64,000 nt of DNA, taken from JAICMB01 sp035295125 (GTDB lineage: Bacteria > Acidobacteriota > Terriglobia > Bryobacterales > Bryobacteraceae). Below are positions 17,996 through 27,044 of the stretch, piece after piece. A program made the position numbers and the translations under genes. Positions within the stretch are counted from its first letter, which is position 1, and the number at the start of each line of letters is the position of its first letter. The stretch lies in contig DATGJP010000064.1 in the NCBI GenBank assembly GCA_035295125.1, positions 1 to 64,000 on the forward strand. The letters are read 5' to 3'. Under the pieces are notes generated by a model, which was given only the letters and a program-made list of their open reading frames with translations, was not told the origin of the DNA and did not search any database.

Positions 17996-18409
17996 ATGGA
18001 AACAAATAGCGTTCGACTGATTCTGGACATTTATGCGGCATTCAGCCGTGGAGACATTCCCGCGGTGTTGAATTCCCTCGATGCCGGCGCTGAACTCACG
18101 TTTGAGGGGCCCGGCGCGATTCCGTGGGCCGGGACGTGGCGAGGCATCGAAGGCTGGGTCAGGTTCTTTCAGACCCTGGCCGACAGCGCCGAAGAAATCA
18201 CTCTGCAGATGGAGCCGTTCGCGGCGCAGGACGATCGCGTCGTGGCTTTCGGGCGCTACCAGGCGCGCGTGAGGTCGACAGGGCGGCGGATCGATTCGCC
18301 CCTGGTGCACTTGTGGAGGGTCCGAGATGGCAGAGTTGTGGGGTGCATCGAATTGACGAATACGGCCGCAGAAGCGGCGGCGTGCACGGTGGCTACAGCG
18401 GGAGCTTAG
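17996..18409 (+). CDS. SnoaL/NTF2-like protein
   Basis: The ATG at 17996 follows a good Shine-Dalgarno (GGAGGGCGGA) and gives 137 residues; the frame extends upstream to 17831 but that part has no family similarity. The sequence reads as an NTF2-like alpha+beta cone: SVRLILDIYAAFSRGDIPAVLNSLDAGAELTFEGP, then WRGIEGWVRFFQTLADSAEEITLQMEPFAAQDDRVVAFGRY and a final HLWRVRDGRVVGCIEL strand. Members are small-molecule isomerases, hydrolases or binding proteins, and the substrate cannot be read from sequence. It is divergent from padR. Confidence 0.8.
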   Translation: METNSVRLILDIYAAFSRGDIPAVLNSLDAGAELTFEGPGAIPWAGTWRGIEGWVRFFQTLADSAEEITLQMEPFAAQDDRVVAFGRYQARVRSTGRRIDSPLVHLWRVRDGRVVGCIELTNTAAEAAACTVATAGA

Positions 18410-18557
18410 GATCCAAACATTGGGTCGAAAACCCCACTTGAACCATTCCACGTCCTCTAAATCGTCGCGGGAAGCGGCAAATCAGAGGCTGTGTAATACC
18501 GAAAATGAACCCGCGTCGCAGGTCATATTCGCGGGCGCATTTCTGGGACATACATAG

Positions 18558-18591
18558 GCGCAGTCGAAAACTGCGCGTCGACTGCAATGCC
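18558..18591. repeat. Dispersed intergenic repeat copy
   Basis: A hairpin GCGCAGT-CGAAA-ACTGCGC (18558-18576) is followed by GTCGACTGCAATGCC. The segment 18570-18591 matches 2948-2969 except at two positions (consensus ACTGCGCGTSGAYTGCAATG). The rest of the gap from 18410 to 18668 holds no gene I can support. Confidence 0.5.
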
Positions 18592-18668
18592 GCGGCTGTT
18601 TGCGGATGGGCGATCCACGACGACAGGCTGAATTCCTCCCCAGCACTGATGCAAGGTGAACACAGGGC

Positions 18669-21600
18669 TTAGAAGATCAGCTTGAGGGCGAGAACCGTTT
18701 GGCGGGCTTCGGCGGGAAGGCGGTCGGGCGTTCCGTAAGAGGCAGTCACGCCGGGGACGCTTGCGTTTCCCGCGTTAAAGGAGCCCTGCGCCACGTTGTT
18801 GGTGCCGACGTTCACGTAAAGGTTGGAGTGGTTGAAAGGATTGTAGAATTCCGCGCGAAACTGCAGCCGCATGCCTTCGCGCACGCCGGAGAGTTCAAAA
18901 TTCCTGATGAGCGCGACGTTCTGGAACTGAGTGCCGGGGCGCGTGTAGGTGTTGCGTCCGATGATGCCGTTGTATGGTCCATTGATCGAGATTTGGCACG
19001 CCAGCGGAGCAGCGCCCGCGACACAATTGCCGGCGGAATCGCGGATGACGTTGAGCGGCAGGTAGAGGAACGTGTTAGGACGCAGCGGGTCGGGCACCAA
19101 AGTGTTGAGAGGCTGCGGCGCAGCGCCAACCAGCCGCGGGCGCGTGTTGTCCACCTGGTCGCGATCGGGCACTCCGCTATCGGTGAGGCTGAATGGCTCG
19201 CCGGTCTGGAAGCCGGCCAGCCCGGTGATTTGCCAATTCGCGAGCAGGTTCTGCACGAAGCCGGATGAACTCCTCGGACCTGGAACATCCCACATGAAGT
19301 GCACGACGGCGCGATGGCGGATGTCGAAGTCCGACGATCCTTTGTCGAGAGAAGGGTTGAATGGATCGAGCAGATACGACGCGAGTCCGACGACGCGATC
19401 TCCGCCTGCCAGGGAACTCGCTTCGTCGATGGAGTGGCTCCAGGTGTAATTCGCCCCGAATGTAAGACCCAACATCGCAATGCGCGGCGCATCGGCGCGC
19501 AACTCCAGGGCGTGGTAACTCGAATGGCCAAGGTTGGAGACGGTCGCAAAGGAGGAGGCGTCTTCGAAAAGCCTAGTCCCAGGCCGTCCGACAAATTGGC
19601 CAGAACCCTGGCGATTGTCGTTGGCAAGCTGGTAAAGCCGGTTACCTGTAGATCCGATGTAGGTGGCCGCAACCACCGCGCTTTGGAAAGCGTGCTCCAG
19701 GCTGGCATTCCACTCGTAAATGCGCGCGGTTTTGAGGTTCTCGTCCTTCTGAAACACGACGCTGCTGGTCAAAGGAAAAGGCTGATTCGGAAACGCCAGA
19801 TAAGGATTGGAGACGATTGCGGGCGTGAGTTGCACGTTCTGCAGCCGCGCCAGGTTGTATGCCGGCGGGTTGGACGAGATGCCGCCGAGCCCCTCGAAGC
19901 GGTCGAAGAACAGGCCGCCGCCGGCGCGCAGCACGGTCTTTCCGTCGCCGAGGACGTCGAACGCCAGGCCCATACGCGGAGCAAAATCGAGTGGATCCGG
20001 CATATAGAAATGACCTTTATACTGGCCAGGCGCGTTGTTCGTGGTCAGCAGTTGCCCGTTCGCAATTTGTTCGAAGATGTTGTTGCCCGGGCCGTAGTAG
20101 AAGTTGGAGTCGAGATTCTGTTCGCTCGACGTGCTGTGCTGGACGCCGAAATACTCGTAGCGCAGGCCAGGCGATAGTGTCAGGCGGGGCGTGATTTTCC
20201 AGACGTCCTCAATGAACAGTGCCGAGTCGTTGAAGCGATAGTGGCGACGAGTGCTGGCGGGTCCGAAAGGCGGGGAGATGCTGTTGCCGGGAGTCTGTCC
20301 CTGGGGATTGAGGGAGAGTTGCAGCGAGGACAGGTTGCCGTTCACAAAATCCTGCACGGTACGGAATTGCGCCCGATTGCGCTCGGTGGCCGGGCTCTCC
20401 AGGGGCGTCCGGTTGTCCTGCATGTGCAGGAATTCGCCGCCGAATTTCACGTTATGGCGCCCGCGCGTCCAGCTTTGGGTATGAAAGATCTGATAGGCAT
20501 TCTGCGGCCCACCTTCGCCGTTCGTGTGCGACGGCAAAACGGTGTTCTCGCTCAGAATGTTGTAGTCGAGTTTCTGCCCGTACGCTGAATCGGGATATAC
20601 GAACTCCACGCGGTTGAAAATGGCGCGCGTGTCCGACACCAGGCTGCCGGCCCAGGTGCGAGCAAGAGCGAGCGTGACGTTCTGGTTGCGGGCGAAACTG
20701 GTTTCATCCAGAAACGGCGAATATGGCTGATCGGTTGTCGGATAAAAGCTCGCCACCTGGCCGGCATAGCGGGCCATGATGTTGGTCCTGGAGTTCAGGT
20801 TGTAGTCGATTCGACCGGTGTAGAGGTAGCTATCCTGGGGCGCTCCGGCGCCCGCATCTTGCGGTCCGGTCGCCGTCACGGCGGCAAAGGCGGGAAGTGT
20901 GACGAATCCCGACCTCGATAAGGGATCGCAAGCCAGCCCAAAGGGACAAATGGTCCTTGTCTGCACGTCGGTCGCGGATAAGCCTGCCGGTACCGGGTAG
21001 CGGCCGAAGATGGCTTGTGTTCCGGGCGAGCTCAAGGAAAGCAGTTGCGGGGTAGGGACATAGAACTTTTCCGCTACCGTGCTTCGGACGATGATTGGTT
21101 CCACCGCAGCGAAGAAGAACAGGGTGTCTTTCTTGATCGGACCTCCCGCGGATCCGCCGAACTGGTTGCGATTGAATTCCGGGCGTGCGAAGCCGGCGGC
21201 GTTGTTCTGGAAGGTATTGGCAGCGAGCGCGGAATTCCGGAGAAAGTCGAAGGCGGTGAAGTGAAACTCGTTGGAGCCGCTCTTGGTGACGACATTGGCT
21301 ACGTACCCGGCGTTGCGCCCATACTCGGCGGTGAAATTATTCGTCTGGAGACGGTACTCCAGCACGGCGTCGAGGGGGACTGCCTGGCCGGGACCGGTAT
21401 AGTAGGAATCGTTGTTATCGCTGCCGTCGAGAAGGAAATTGCTGCTTTCGGCGCGCTGCCCGTTCACCGCGAAGCCGATGCCCCAGGCCACACTGGTGGG
21501 CGCCGCCCCGGCGCTGAGTACGGCGAAGTCGTAAGGATCGCGCGTGAGGGAGGGCAGGCCGTTGAGCGTCCGTTGACTCACGATGATGCCCTGCATGGCG

Positions 21601-21989
21601 GTATCGGTATCCAAGGGAGGAGCGCCTTCCTCGACTGTGACGCTCTGAATAACGGAGCCTGGCTGCATAGCGAAGTTGATGGAAACCAGGTCCTGGACAT
21701 GCAATTCCACTGACGGTTTGACGATGGTTTTCATCCCGAACTTGGTCACGACGATCCGATAGGTGCCTGGCATTACGCCTGGAACATAGTAAAGCCCCTC
21801 GTGATTGGTTTCCGTCGTAATCGTGGCGTGCGTTTCGATGTTGACAGCGTCGATTCGCGTGCCCGGAACCGCCGCGCCTTGAAGATTCGTGATCCGGCCC
21901 ATCAGCGTCGCCGTGGTAGCGGCAAACCCGTAGCCTGCCAACAGCAGGCACAGAGCGAGCGCACGCACGAATTGTGGGCTGAAGATCAT
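18669..21989 (-). CDS. Oar-like TonB-dependent receptor with carboxypeptidase-regulatory domain
   Basis: An 1106-residue outer-membrane protein. A signal peptide (about 1-23, ending YGFA) is followed by a carboxypeptidase regulatory-like beta-sandwich (about 25-110, LMGRITNLQGAAVPGTRIDAVNIETHATITTETNHEGLYYVPGVMPGTYRIVV). Then come a plug domain (FLLDGSDNNDSYYTGPGQAVPLDAVLEYRLQTNNFTAEYGRNAGYVANVVTKSG) and a long beta-barrel ending in a C-terminal aromatic/hydrophobic strand (TVLALKLIF). This architecture is greatly expanded in Solibacter-type genomes and imports or binds large ligands, often oligosaccharides. It follows the sigma/anti-sigma pair on the same strand with a 39-bp gap, so it may be part of that operon. 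Confidence 0.9.
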   Translation of the reverse strand: MIFSPQFVRALALCLLLAGYGFAATTATLMGRITNLQGAAVPGTRIDAVNIETHATITTETNHEGLYYVPGVMPGTYRIVVTKFGMKTIVKPSVELHVQDLVSINFAMQPGSVIQSVTVEEGAPPLDTDTAMQGIIVSQRTLNGLPSLTRDPYDFAVLSAGAAPTSVAWGIGFAVNGQRAESSNFLLDGSDNNDSYYTGPGQAVPLDAVLEYRLQTNNFTAEYGRNAGYVANVVTKSGSNEFHFTAFDFLRNSALAANTFQNNAAGFARPEFNRNQFGGSAGGPIKKDTLFFFAAVEPIIVRSTVAEKFYVPTPQLLSLSSPGTQAIFGRYPVPAGLSATDVQTRTICPFGLACDPLSRSGFVTLPAFAAVTATGPQDAGAGAPQDSYLYTGRIDYNLNSRTNIMARYAGQVASFYPTTDQPYSPFLDETSFARNQNVTLALARTWAGSLVSDTRAIFNRVEFVYPDSAYGQKLDYNILSENTVLPSHTNGEGGPQNAYQIFHTQSWTRGRHNVKFGGEFLHMQDNRTPLESPATERNRAQFRTVQDFVNGNLSSLQLSLNPQGQTPGNSISPPFGPASTRRHYRFNDSALFIEDVWKITPRLTLSPGLRYEYFGVQHSTSSEQNLDSNFYYGPGNNIFEQIANGQLLTTNNAPGQYKGHFYMPDPLDFAPRMGLAFDVLGDGKTVLRAGGGLFFDRFEGLGGISSNPPAYNLARLQNVQLTPAIVSNPYLAFPNQPFPLTSSVVFQKDENLKTARIYEWNASLEHAFQSAVVAATYIGSTGNRLYQLANDNRQGSGQFVGRPGTRLFEDASSFATVSNLGHSSYHALELRADAPRIAMLGLTFGANYTWSHSIDEASSLAGGDRVVGLASYLLDPFNPSLDKGSSDFDIRHRAVVHFMWDVPGPRSSSGFVQNLLANWQITGLAGFQTGEPFSLTDSGVPDRDQVDNTRPRLVGAAPQPLNTLVPDPLRPNTFLYLPLNVIRDSAGNCVAGAAPLACQISINGPYNGIIGRNTYTRPGTQFQNVALIRNFELSGVREGMRLQFRAEFYNPFNHSNLYVNVGTNNVAQGSFNAGNASVPGVTASYGTPDRLPAEARQTVLALKLIF

Positions 21990-22028
21990 CTAGAAGGATT
22001 GCCGCGGAACTCGTTTAAGCTTCTCAGC

Positions 22029-23306
22029 TTAAGGGTGATTCGCGTCGGCTTTGAGGTAAGCGTACAGCAATTGCTTCCCTTTCGGCTTAGCACTACCGCC
22101 GGAAGGTTCAATTGTGACGAAAACGGAATCGATTTGTGCCAGGACCTTCGGATCATCTAAGCGTAGCACCCAGGTGTTTTGCTTCTGGTCGTCTTTATAG
22201 AATATTCCGAGGTTGCGAGGCGCTTCGGATTTCGATTCGCGTTGGCCCCATGCCTGGAAGCTGGCGTTCGCCAGGCGCGGGCGGCTTTCGTTCAGATCGA
22301 AGGCATAAAAGATGAGAGATTTGCCTTCGGTGAGAAAGACCCGGCCGACAGGGCCGCTGGTCTTACCCTTGGAATCCACATCCTGCACGTCGACAATGCG
22401 CAAATTGCGGGCCGACATGAGGTCGCGGATGTCGCGGTCGGCGGCCAACAGGGAGCGTTGGTCGCGCAGTTCATCGTTGATCTCCTGAACTCGAGTCTTC
22501 TGGGCTGTCAAAGCGTTGATGCTGGAGGCATGCTCGGTACGCAGCCGGGACAGTTCATCATTGGCCTGGCGGTATGCGACTTCGACCGTGTGAAGGCTCT
22601 GTTCAACTTGCGCGCCGCTGGCTTTGGCCGTTTGCAGATTCCCTTTGAGAGACTCAACCTCCGAGCGTGAGACTGCCAACTGGTCGCGTAGACGCGTGAG
22701 CTCCGCCTGGGCGGCATCCACCGCCTTCTGAAGATCGGCAAGCTGTTGCTTTGTGACCGGGTCTGTGGTCGGTACGGCTCGTTCCACGGTGACGATCCGT
22801 TCGACCGGCATCGTCTGGGGCACGGCGGGCTTAAGTTCCGCGGGCTTCAGTTCCAATGATGCGACCTGGCTCCTGAGCGCCGCGGTAGCGCTCTGGGCTT
22901 GTGCCAGTTGGGCGTCACGGTCGCGCAATTGGAAAACCATGGCACCGGCTACGACGACGAGTGTTAATGCGGCGCCGGCCAGGGCAAACTGATACGGCCG
23001 GTTTGAGGGCTGACTGAGTTCAGGGAGGACAATGCCTTCCCGGGCTGCTTTGGCTACGAAGCGCCGACGAATTCGCTGCCCGTCGAAACCCATTTTCAGT
23101 TTGAACATTAAGGACTGTTTGTCCAGGGCTGACGGCACGCCAACTTTCACGATGGCTTTGAAGTCCGCCAGCACCGGGCGGCATTCGTGGCACTCGATCA
23201 GGTGCCGCTGCAGTTCGGAGCGTTCGGCTTCGGTGATCTCGCCGATGGCCTCCATGGCGCAGAGTTGCTCGAAATATTCGTGGTCTCGAGGCGTACTACT
23301 TAGCAT
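22029..23306 (-). CDS. Anti-sigma factor with zinc-binding N-terminus, coiled coil and RskA-like C-terminus
   Basis: The ATG at 23306 overlaps the end of the sigma-factor gene by 11 bp and gives 425 residues. The N-terminal anti-sigma domain carries H-x3-C-x2-C (HLIECHEC). One membrane helix follows (about 108-130, FALAGAALTLVVVAGAMVF), then a long coiled coil (about 130-290, rich in A, Q, E, L and R). The C-terminal extracytoplasmic domain resembles the anti-sigma-K/RskA fold (SFQAWGQ, LGIFY, FVTIEPSGGSAKPKG). It should hold the cognate ECF sigma at the membrane and release it on an envelope signal. An inverted repeat TTAAGC/GCTTAA (22015-22032) covers its stop codon. Confidence 0.85.
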   Translation of the reverse strand: MLSSTPRDHEYFEQLCAMEAIGEITEAERSELQRHLIECHECRPVLADFKAIVKVGVPSALDKQSLMFKLKMGFDGQRIRRRFVAKAAREGIVLPELSQPSNRPYQFALAGAALTLVVVAGAMVFQLRDRDAQLAQAQSATAALRSQVASLELKPAELKPAVPQTMPVERIVTVERAVPTTDPVTKQQLADLQKAVDAAQAELTRLRDQLAVSRSEVESLKGNLQTAKASGAQVEQSLHTVEVAYRQANDELSRLRTEHASSINALTAQKTRVQEINDELRDQRSLLAADRDIRDLMSARNLRIVDVQDVDSKGKTSGPVGRVFLTEGKSLIFYAFDLNESRPRLANASFQAWGQRESKSEAPRNLGIFYKDDQKQNTWVLRLDDPKVLAQIDSVFVTIEPSGGSAKPKGKQLLYAYLKADANHP

Positions 23307-23934
23307 TGCTCGCCTCCGCCAGAACCGGCAGCTCAGCGGCCACTTCGGAATCATTCGCACCCATGAACTTTCTCAGCTTTTTCAAACCCCTGTAGTAATG
23401 ATTTCGGACGTTCGGTAGAGATTCCTTCAGGTGATCCGCGATTTCGCGCAACAGCAAGCCCTGGAAACAGGCCAGTTCGATGGCCTGGCGTTCCTTCGCG
23501 TTCAATTGCTGCAGGCCGTTTTGAATTGTCCGGGCCCAGTCCTGCGCGGACAGTCCCTCGCGGTGGAATACGGGCTCGGCGACCTCGGTGTTCGGAGTGC
23601 GTGCCGTTCCCATTTCGTAGAGGCCACGCGTCGCGAGGTACTTGCGGCGATTAAGACTGCGATGGTAGGCGTACTGGAGGAGCCAGGTTTTGAAGGAGCC
23701 ACGCGCGGCATTGAACTTGGCTGCGTCGCGATAGATCTCGAGGAAAACCTCCTGCATCAGGTCTTCGGCTTCGGCGCGATCGCGGAGGATTTTGCAGGCG
23801 ATATTGAATACGAGCCGGTAATAGCGGTCGAACAGAACAGCGAGTCCGGCAGTGTTTCCGCCCGTGACGAGAGCCATGAGCTCCTCGTCAGTGGATTTTT
23901 GAAGAGACGGATGCATGCCGGCGACCTGAAGCAT
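23296..23934 (-). CDS. ECF-type RNA polymerase sigma factor
   Basis: A 212-residue sigma-70-family protein. Region 2 is clear (LFDRYYRLVFNIACKILRDRAEAEDLMQEVFLEIYRDAAKF, then GSFKTWLLQYAYHRSLNRRKYL), and region 4 reads LNAKERQAIELACFQGLLLREIADHLKESLPNVRNHYYRGLKKLR. Region 3 is missing, as expected for ECF factors. It is translationally coupled to the anti-sigma gene downstream. An in-frame ATG at 23916 is an alternative start. It probably controls its own operon, including the receptor gene; this is inferred from gene order. Confidence 0.92.
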   Translation of the reverse strand: MLQVAGMHPSLQKSTDEELMALVTGGNTAGLAVLFDRYYRLVFNIACKILRDRAEAEDLMQEVFLEIYRDAAKFNAARGSFKTWLLQYAYHRSLNRRKYLATRGLYEMGTARTPNTEVAEPVFHREGLSAQDWARTIQNGLQQLNAKERQAIELACFQGLLLREIADHLKESLPNVRNHYYRGLKKLRKFMGANDSEVAAELPVLAEASNAK

Positions 23935-24260
23935 CTTAGCGAATACTAAATCCTTGATTACGAGGATGTCAATAGGATCAGCGGAGTTTCAGAAAAAGTT
24001 TTGCGCCCCTGAGACAACCCCGACGGTTTCCGGGCATACTATGCAGCGGAGGTGGATTGCTTCCGGGGTCAAGGCAGCAATTCGCGCTCTCGCGCTGGTG
24101 TGCAACGCCGGCGTGAGGGCGTATTGCTGCGCGTCCATAGCTCAACTCCTCTGTGCTGGCGCCGGAACAGCCTCCGCAAACCGCGTCTTCTCATACCGCT
24201 TCCTCGCGTTAAAACCCTATACTTAGAACAGAGCCCCACTTTATTTACGAAGGAGAGGTT
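23935..24260. other. Intergenic region with divergent promoters
   Basis: No supported gene lies here. The region separates the leftward sigma operon from the rightward aldolase gene. A TATACT at 24218-24223 could be the -10 of the aldolase promoter, but no clear -35 was found. A strong ribosome-binding site (AAGGAGAGG) ends at 24258. Confidence 0.4.
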
Positions 24261-25277
24261 ATGCAATTATCCAACGGCAAGCTGCGGCACATGAACGCAC
24301 TTGCAAACAGCAATGGTGTAATCGCCGCCGCTGCCATGGACCAGCGGGGAAGCCTGCAAAAATCGATTGCCGCTGCCAAGGGTATCGATGCCAAGGCTGT
24401 CACGCCGGATATGATGGCTGAGTTCAAAGAGGCGGTGGTGCGGGTGCTGACGCCGCATGCCAGTGCGATCCTGCTCGATCCTGAGTTTAGCCTGGGAGTA
24501 CTGGGCCAGCGGGCGAAGACCTGCGGCCTTCTGTTGGCGTACGAAGCCAGCGGTTACGACAATACACAGCCGGGGCGGCTTCCCGATCTGCTTCCCCATG
24601 TGTCGGCGAAACGCATCGTGGATTGGGGCGCCGATGCTGTAAAGATCCTGATTTACTACACGCCGTTCGACGATCAGAACGTTAACGACATCAAGCACGC
24701 CTTCATCGAAAGGATCGGAGCGGAGTGTCAATCGAACGAGATTCCGTTCTTCCTGGAGTTTGTCGGGTACGATCCCAAGGGCGGCGACGAGAAGGGTTTG
24801 GAGTACGCGAAGGCGAAGCCGCAGATTGTCATCGAGAGCATGCGGGAGTTCTCGAAGCCGCAGTACAAGGTAGATGTGCTGAAAGTGGAAGTGCCTGTGA
24901 ATGCGAATTTCGTCGAAGGCAGCAGTGTTTATAAAGGCCAGAAGGCGTATTCGCGCGAGGAAGCGCTGCGGTACTACCGCCAGGGAGCGGAGGTCGCAAC
25001 CAAGCCGTTCATCTATTTGAGCGCGGGTGTCAGTAATGCTCAGTTCGTCGAGTCGTTGAATATGGCGACCGAGGCCGGTACCGATTATTCCGGAGTACTG
25101 TGTGGCCGGGCGACTTGGAAAGAAGGCATCCCGGTTTACGCGACGAAGGGCAAGAAGGCGCTTGAGGACTGGCTCGCCGATGAAGGGGTCAGGAACATCA
25201 ATGCGGTGAACGCGGCGACGAAGTCGGCGAAGCCGTGGCAGTTGAAGGCCGGCGTGCCGATGACTGTTTCCGTGTAG
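24261..25277 (+). CDS. lacD: Tagatose-1,6-bisphosphate aldolase-like protein (LacD family)
   Basis: A 338-residue class I aldolase of the LacD/DeoC-like group, close to the usual ~325 residues. Family stretches are AAAMDQRGSLQKSIAAAKG, ASAILLDPEFSLG, GLLLAYEASGYDNTQPGRLP, WGADAVKILIYYTPFD, and the strand VDVLKVEVPVNANFVEG with the lysine expected to form the Schiff base. PFIYLSAGVSNAQF and GVLCGRATWKEGIPVY follow. The enzyme splits tagatose-1,6-bisphosphate, or a related ketose bisphosphate, to DHAP and glyceraldehyde-3-phosphate. No other tagatose or lactose genes are near, so the physiological substrate is uncertain. It is followed by an intrinsic terminator. Confidence 0.85.
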   Translation: MQLSNGKLRHMNALANSNGVIAAAAMDQRGSLQKSIAAAKGIDAKAVTPDMMAEFKEAVVRVLTPHASAILLDPEFSLGVLGQRAKTCGLLLAYEASGYDNTQPGRLPDLLPHVSAKRIVDWGADAVKILIYYTPFDDQNVNDIKHAFIERIGAECQSNEIPFFLEFVGYDPKGGDEKGLEYAKAKPQIVIESMREFSKPQYKVDVLKVEVPVNANFVEGSSVYKGQKAYSREEALRYYRQGAEVATKPFIYLSAGVSNAQFVESLNMATEAGTDYSGVLCGRATWKEGIPVYATKGKKALEDWLADEGVRNINAVNAATKSAKPWQLKAGVPMTVSV

Positions 25278-25293
25278 ATTAGAATCGAGGCGA

Positions 25294-25322
25294 GGGCCGG
25301 ACGGTGTTCCGGCCCGTTTTGT
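25294..25322 (+). terminator. Intrinsic terminator after the aldolase gene
   Basis: The perfect stem GGGCCGGA (25294-25301)/TCCGGCCC (25308-25315) with loop CGGTGT is followed by GTTTTGTTT. It lies 17 bp after the aldolase stop and directly before the Uma2 ATG at 25325, so the Uma2 gene probably depends on readthrough or has weak expression. Confidence 0.8.
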
Positions 25323-25324
25323 TT

Positions 25325-25843
25325 ATGACCACCAAAACGGCTATCTCTGTTGAAGAGTATCTCCGGACAAGTTTCGAGGACAGCGATTGTGACTACGTCG
25401 ACGGGGAGGTGATTGCGAGGAACGTGGGCGAACGAACGCATTCTTTGGTTCAGAAGAATCTAATTTTGTTGCTCGCCCGATTAGTAGACCACCTCGGTAT
25501 GGCTCTGCTCCCGGAAATACGGGTGCAAATCGGCCCGCGGCGGTTTCGTGTAGCCGATATAGCAGTGTGGCGTGAAGACGAGCCAGGGGAGGAGGTTCCG
25601 AAAACGCCTCCGTTTCTCGCCATCGAAATTCTATCGCCGGAAGATCGCATGTCGCGTATGGTGCCTCGGATTTCCGACTATCTAACTGCCGGCGTTGAGT
25701 ATGTGTGGGTAATCGATCCTTACGATCGGGTCGGCTTAATGTTCTCAAAACAGTCACCCATAGGGGTTTCAGTGGATGTTCTCCGAACCGAGAACCCAAC
25801 TATAGAGATTCCACTTGAAACTGCTTTGACTGGACGTCCCTAA
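25325..25843 (+). CDS. Uma2-family protein (DUF820, restriction-endonuclease-like fold)
   Basis: A 172-residue protein starting MTTKTAISVEEYL. It has the family pattern DSDCDYVDGEVIARNVGE, then RRFRVADIAVW (acidic residue of the PD-D/E-x-K-like core) and FLAIEILSPEDRMSRMVPRISDYLTAGVEYVWVIDP. Uma2 proteins are abundant in cyanobacteria and acidobacteria, have a nuclease fold and an unclear role. The last 44 bp overlap the end of the convergent symporter gene. A second Uma2 gene is at 49832-50410. Confidence 0.88.
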   Translation: MTTKTAISVEEYLRTSFEDSDCDYVDGEVIARNVGERTHSLVQKNLILLLARLVDHLGMALLPEIRVQIGPRRFRVADIAVWREDEPGEEVPKTPPFLAIEILSPEDRMSRMVPRISDYLTAGVEYVWVIDPYDRVGLMFSKQSPIGVSVDVLRTENPTIEIPLETALTGRP

Positions 25844-27044
25844 GGTCCACACCTTCCCAGCGCGCCACCACGGCAGTCGCCAGGCAATTTCCCAGAACGT
25901 TTACCGCGGTACGTCCCATGTCCATTAACGCGTCGGCTCCCAGAAGCACCGAGATTCCCGCGGCGGGGAGGCCGAACGTCGTGACGGTTCCAGCCAGAAT
26001 GACAATCGCGGCACGGGGTACTCCGGCCACGCCCTTGCTCGTCAGCATCAGGGTGAGCATCATGAGGAGCTGCTGGCCAAATGACATCGGAATGCCGGCG
26101 GCTTGCGCTACGAAGACGGCGGCCAGCGAAAGATACAAAGCGCTGCCCGTCAGGTTGAAGCTGTAGCCGGTCGGCAGGACAAAGCCGACGATATGCTTGG
26201 GGACGCCGAAGCGCTCCATGTTTTCGAGCGCCAGGGGCAGCGCGGCTTCACTCGACGCGGTTGAGAAAGCGATAATCGAAGGTTCGCGGGCGGCGGCCCA
26301 AAATGATCGCAACGGAACCCGCGCGATTACGGCCGTCACGCCCAGGACGAGCACCACGAACAGAACCAGGGCCACGTATAGCGTGATGATCAGCGTGCCG
26401 AGCCGGAACAGCACCGTGGTGCCGTTCTTACCCACGGTGTAGGCCATGGCTGCGCCCACCCCGACCGGCGCGAGATACATGACGTACTTGGTGTAGCGGA
26501 ACATGACCTCGGCGAGCGATTCGCACACCTGGACGACGGGCCGCGATTTCGACCCGATGGTCGCGCAGGCGGCCCCGAAGAGGAACGAGAACACCACAAT
26601 CTGGAGCACATCGCCTTTGGCCATGGCATCGACGATGCTTGCCGGGAAAGTATGTTCGAGGATCTCGCTCAGGCCTGGGGATTTGGCCAGAGCCGCTTCG
26701 CCAGTCGTTCTCTCGAGCGTCATGCCTGCGCCGGGCCGCACCAGATTCACCGCGCCAAGGCCAATGAAAAGGGCAATCGTGGTGACGACCTCGAAGAAGA
26801 TGATCGCCTTCAGTCCGATGCGTCCCATCGTTTTCACACTGCCGGTTCCAGCGATGCCGACGACCAGAGTGGCAAAGATCAGGGGCGCGATGATGGACTT
26901 GATCAGGCGCAGGAAGACATTCGCAACGGCGAGCGTCACGGGCGAATTCGCGGCAGCGGGGAACTCCATGCCGAGGCCGACGCCGATTGCGAGCCCGAAA
27001 AAGATCCAGGTTGTCAGCGAAATGCGCTTCAACGTTCCCCCCAT
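25800..27044 (-). CDS. Dicarboxylate/amino acid:cation symporter (DAACS family)
   Basis: The ATG at 27044 (MGGTLKRISLTTWIFFGLA) gives a 414-residue transporter. About eight membrane helices and the two re-entrant hairpins are readable: FSTASSEAALPLALENMERFGVPKHIVGFVLPTGYSFNLTGSALY (the serine-rich HP1 and the TM7 asparagine motif) and the HP2 region TSKGVAGVPRAAIVILAGT. The family imports glutamate, aspartate or C4-dicarboxylates with Na+ or H+. It overlaps the end of nadK by 16 bp and is the last gene of the Ldh-xseB-ispA-tlyA-nadK run. Its 3' end overlaps the convergent Uma2 gene. Confidence 0.92.
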   Translation of the reverse strand: MGGTLKRISLTTWIFFGLAIGVGLGMEFPAAANSPVTLAVANVFLRLIKSIIAPLIFATLVVGIAGTGSVKTMGRIGLKAIIFFEVVTTIALFIGLGAVNLVRPGAGMTLERTTGEAALAKSPGLSEILEHTFPASIVDAMAKGDVLQIVVFSFLFGAACATIGSKSRPVVQVCESLAEVMFRYTKYVMYLAPVGVGAAMAYTVGKNGTTVLFRLGTLIITLYVALVLFVVLVLGVTAVIARVPLRSFWAAAREPSIIAFSTASSEAALPLALENMERFGVPKHIVGFVLPTGYSFNLTGSALYLSLAAVFVAQAAGIPMSFGQQLLMMLTLMLTSKGVAGVPRAAIVILAGTVTTFGLPAAGISVLLGADALMDMGRTAVNVLGNCLATAVVARWEGVDLRDVQSKQFQVESL

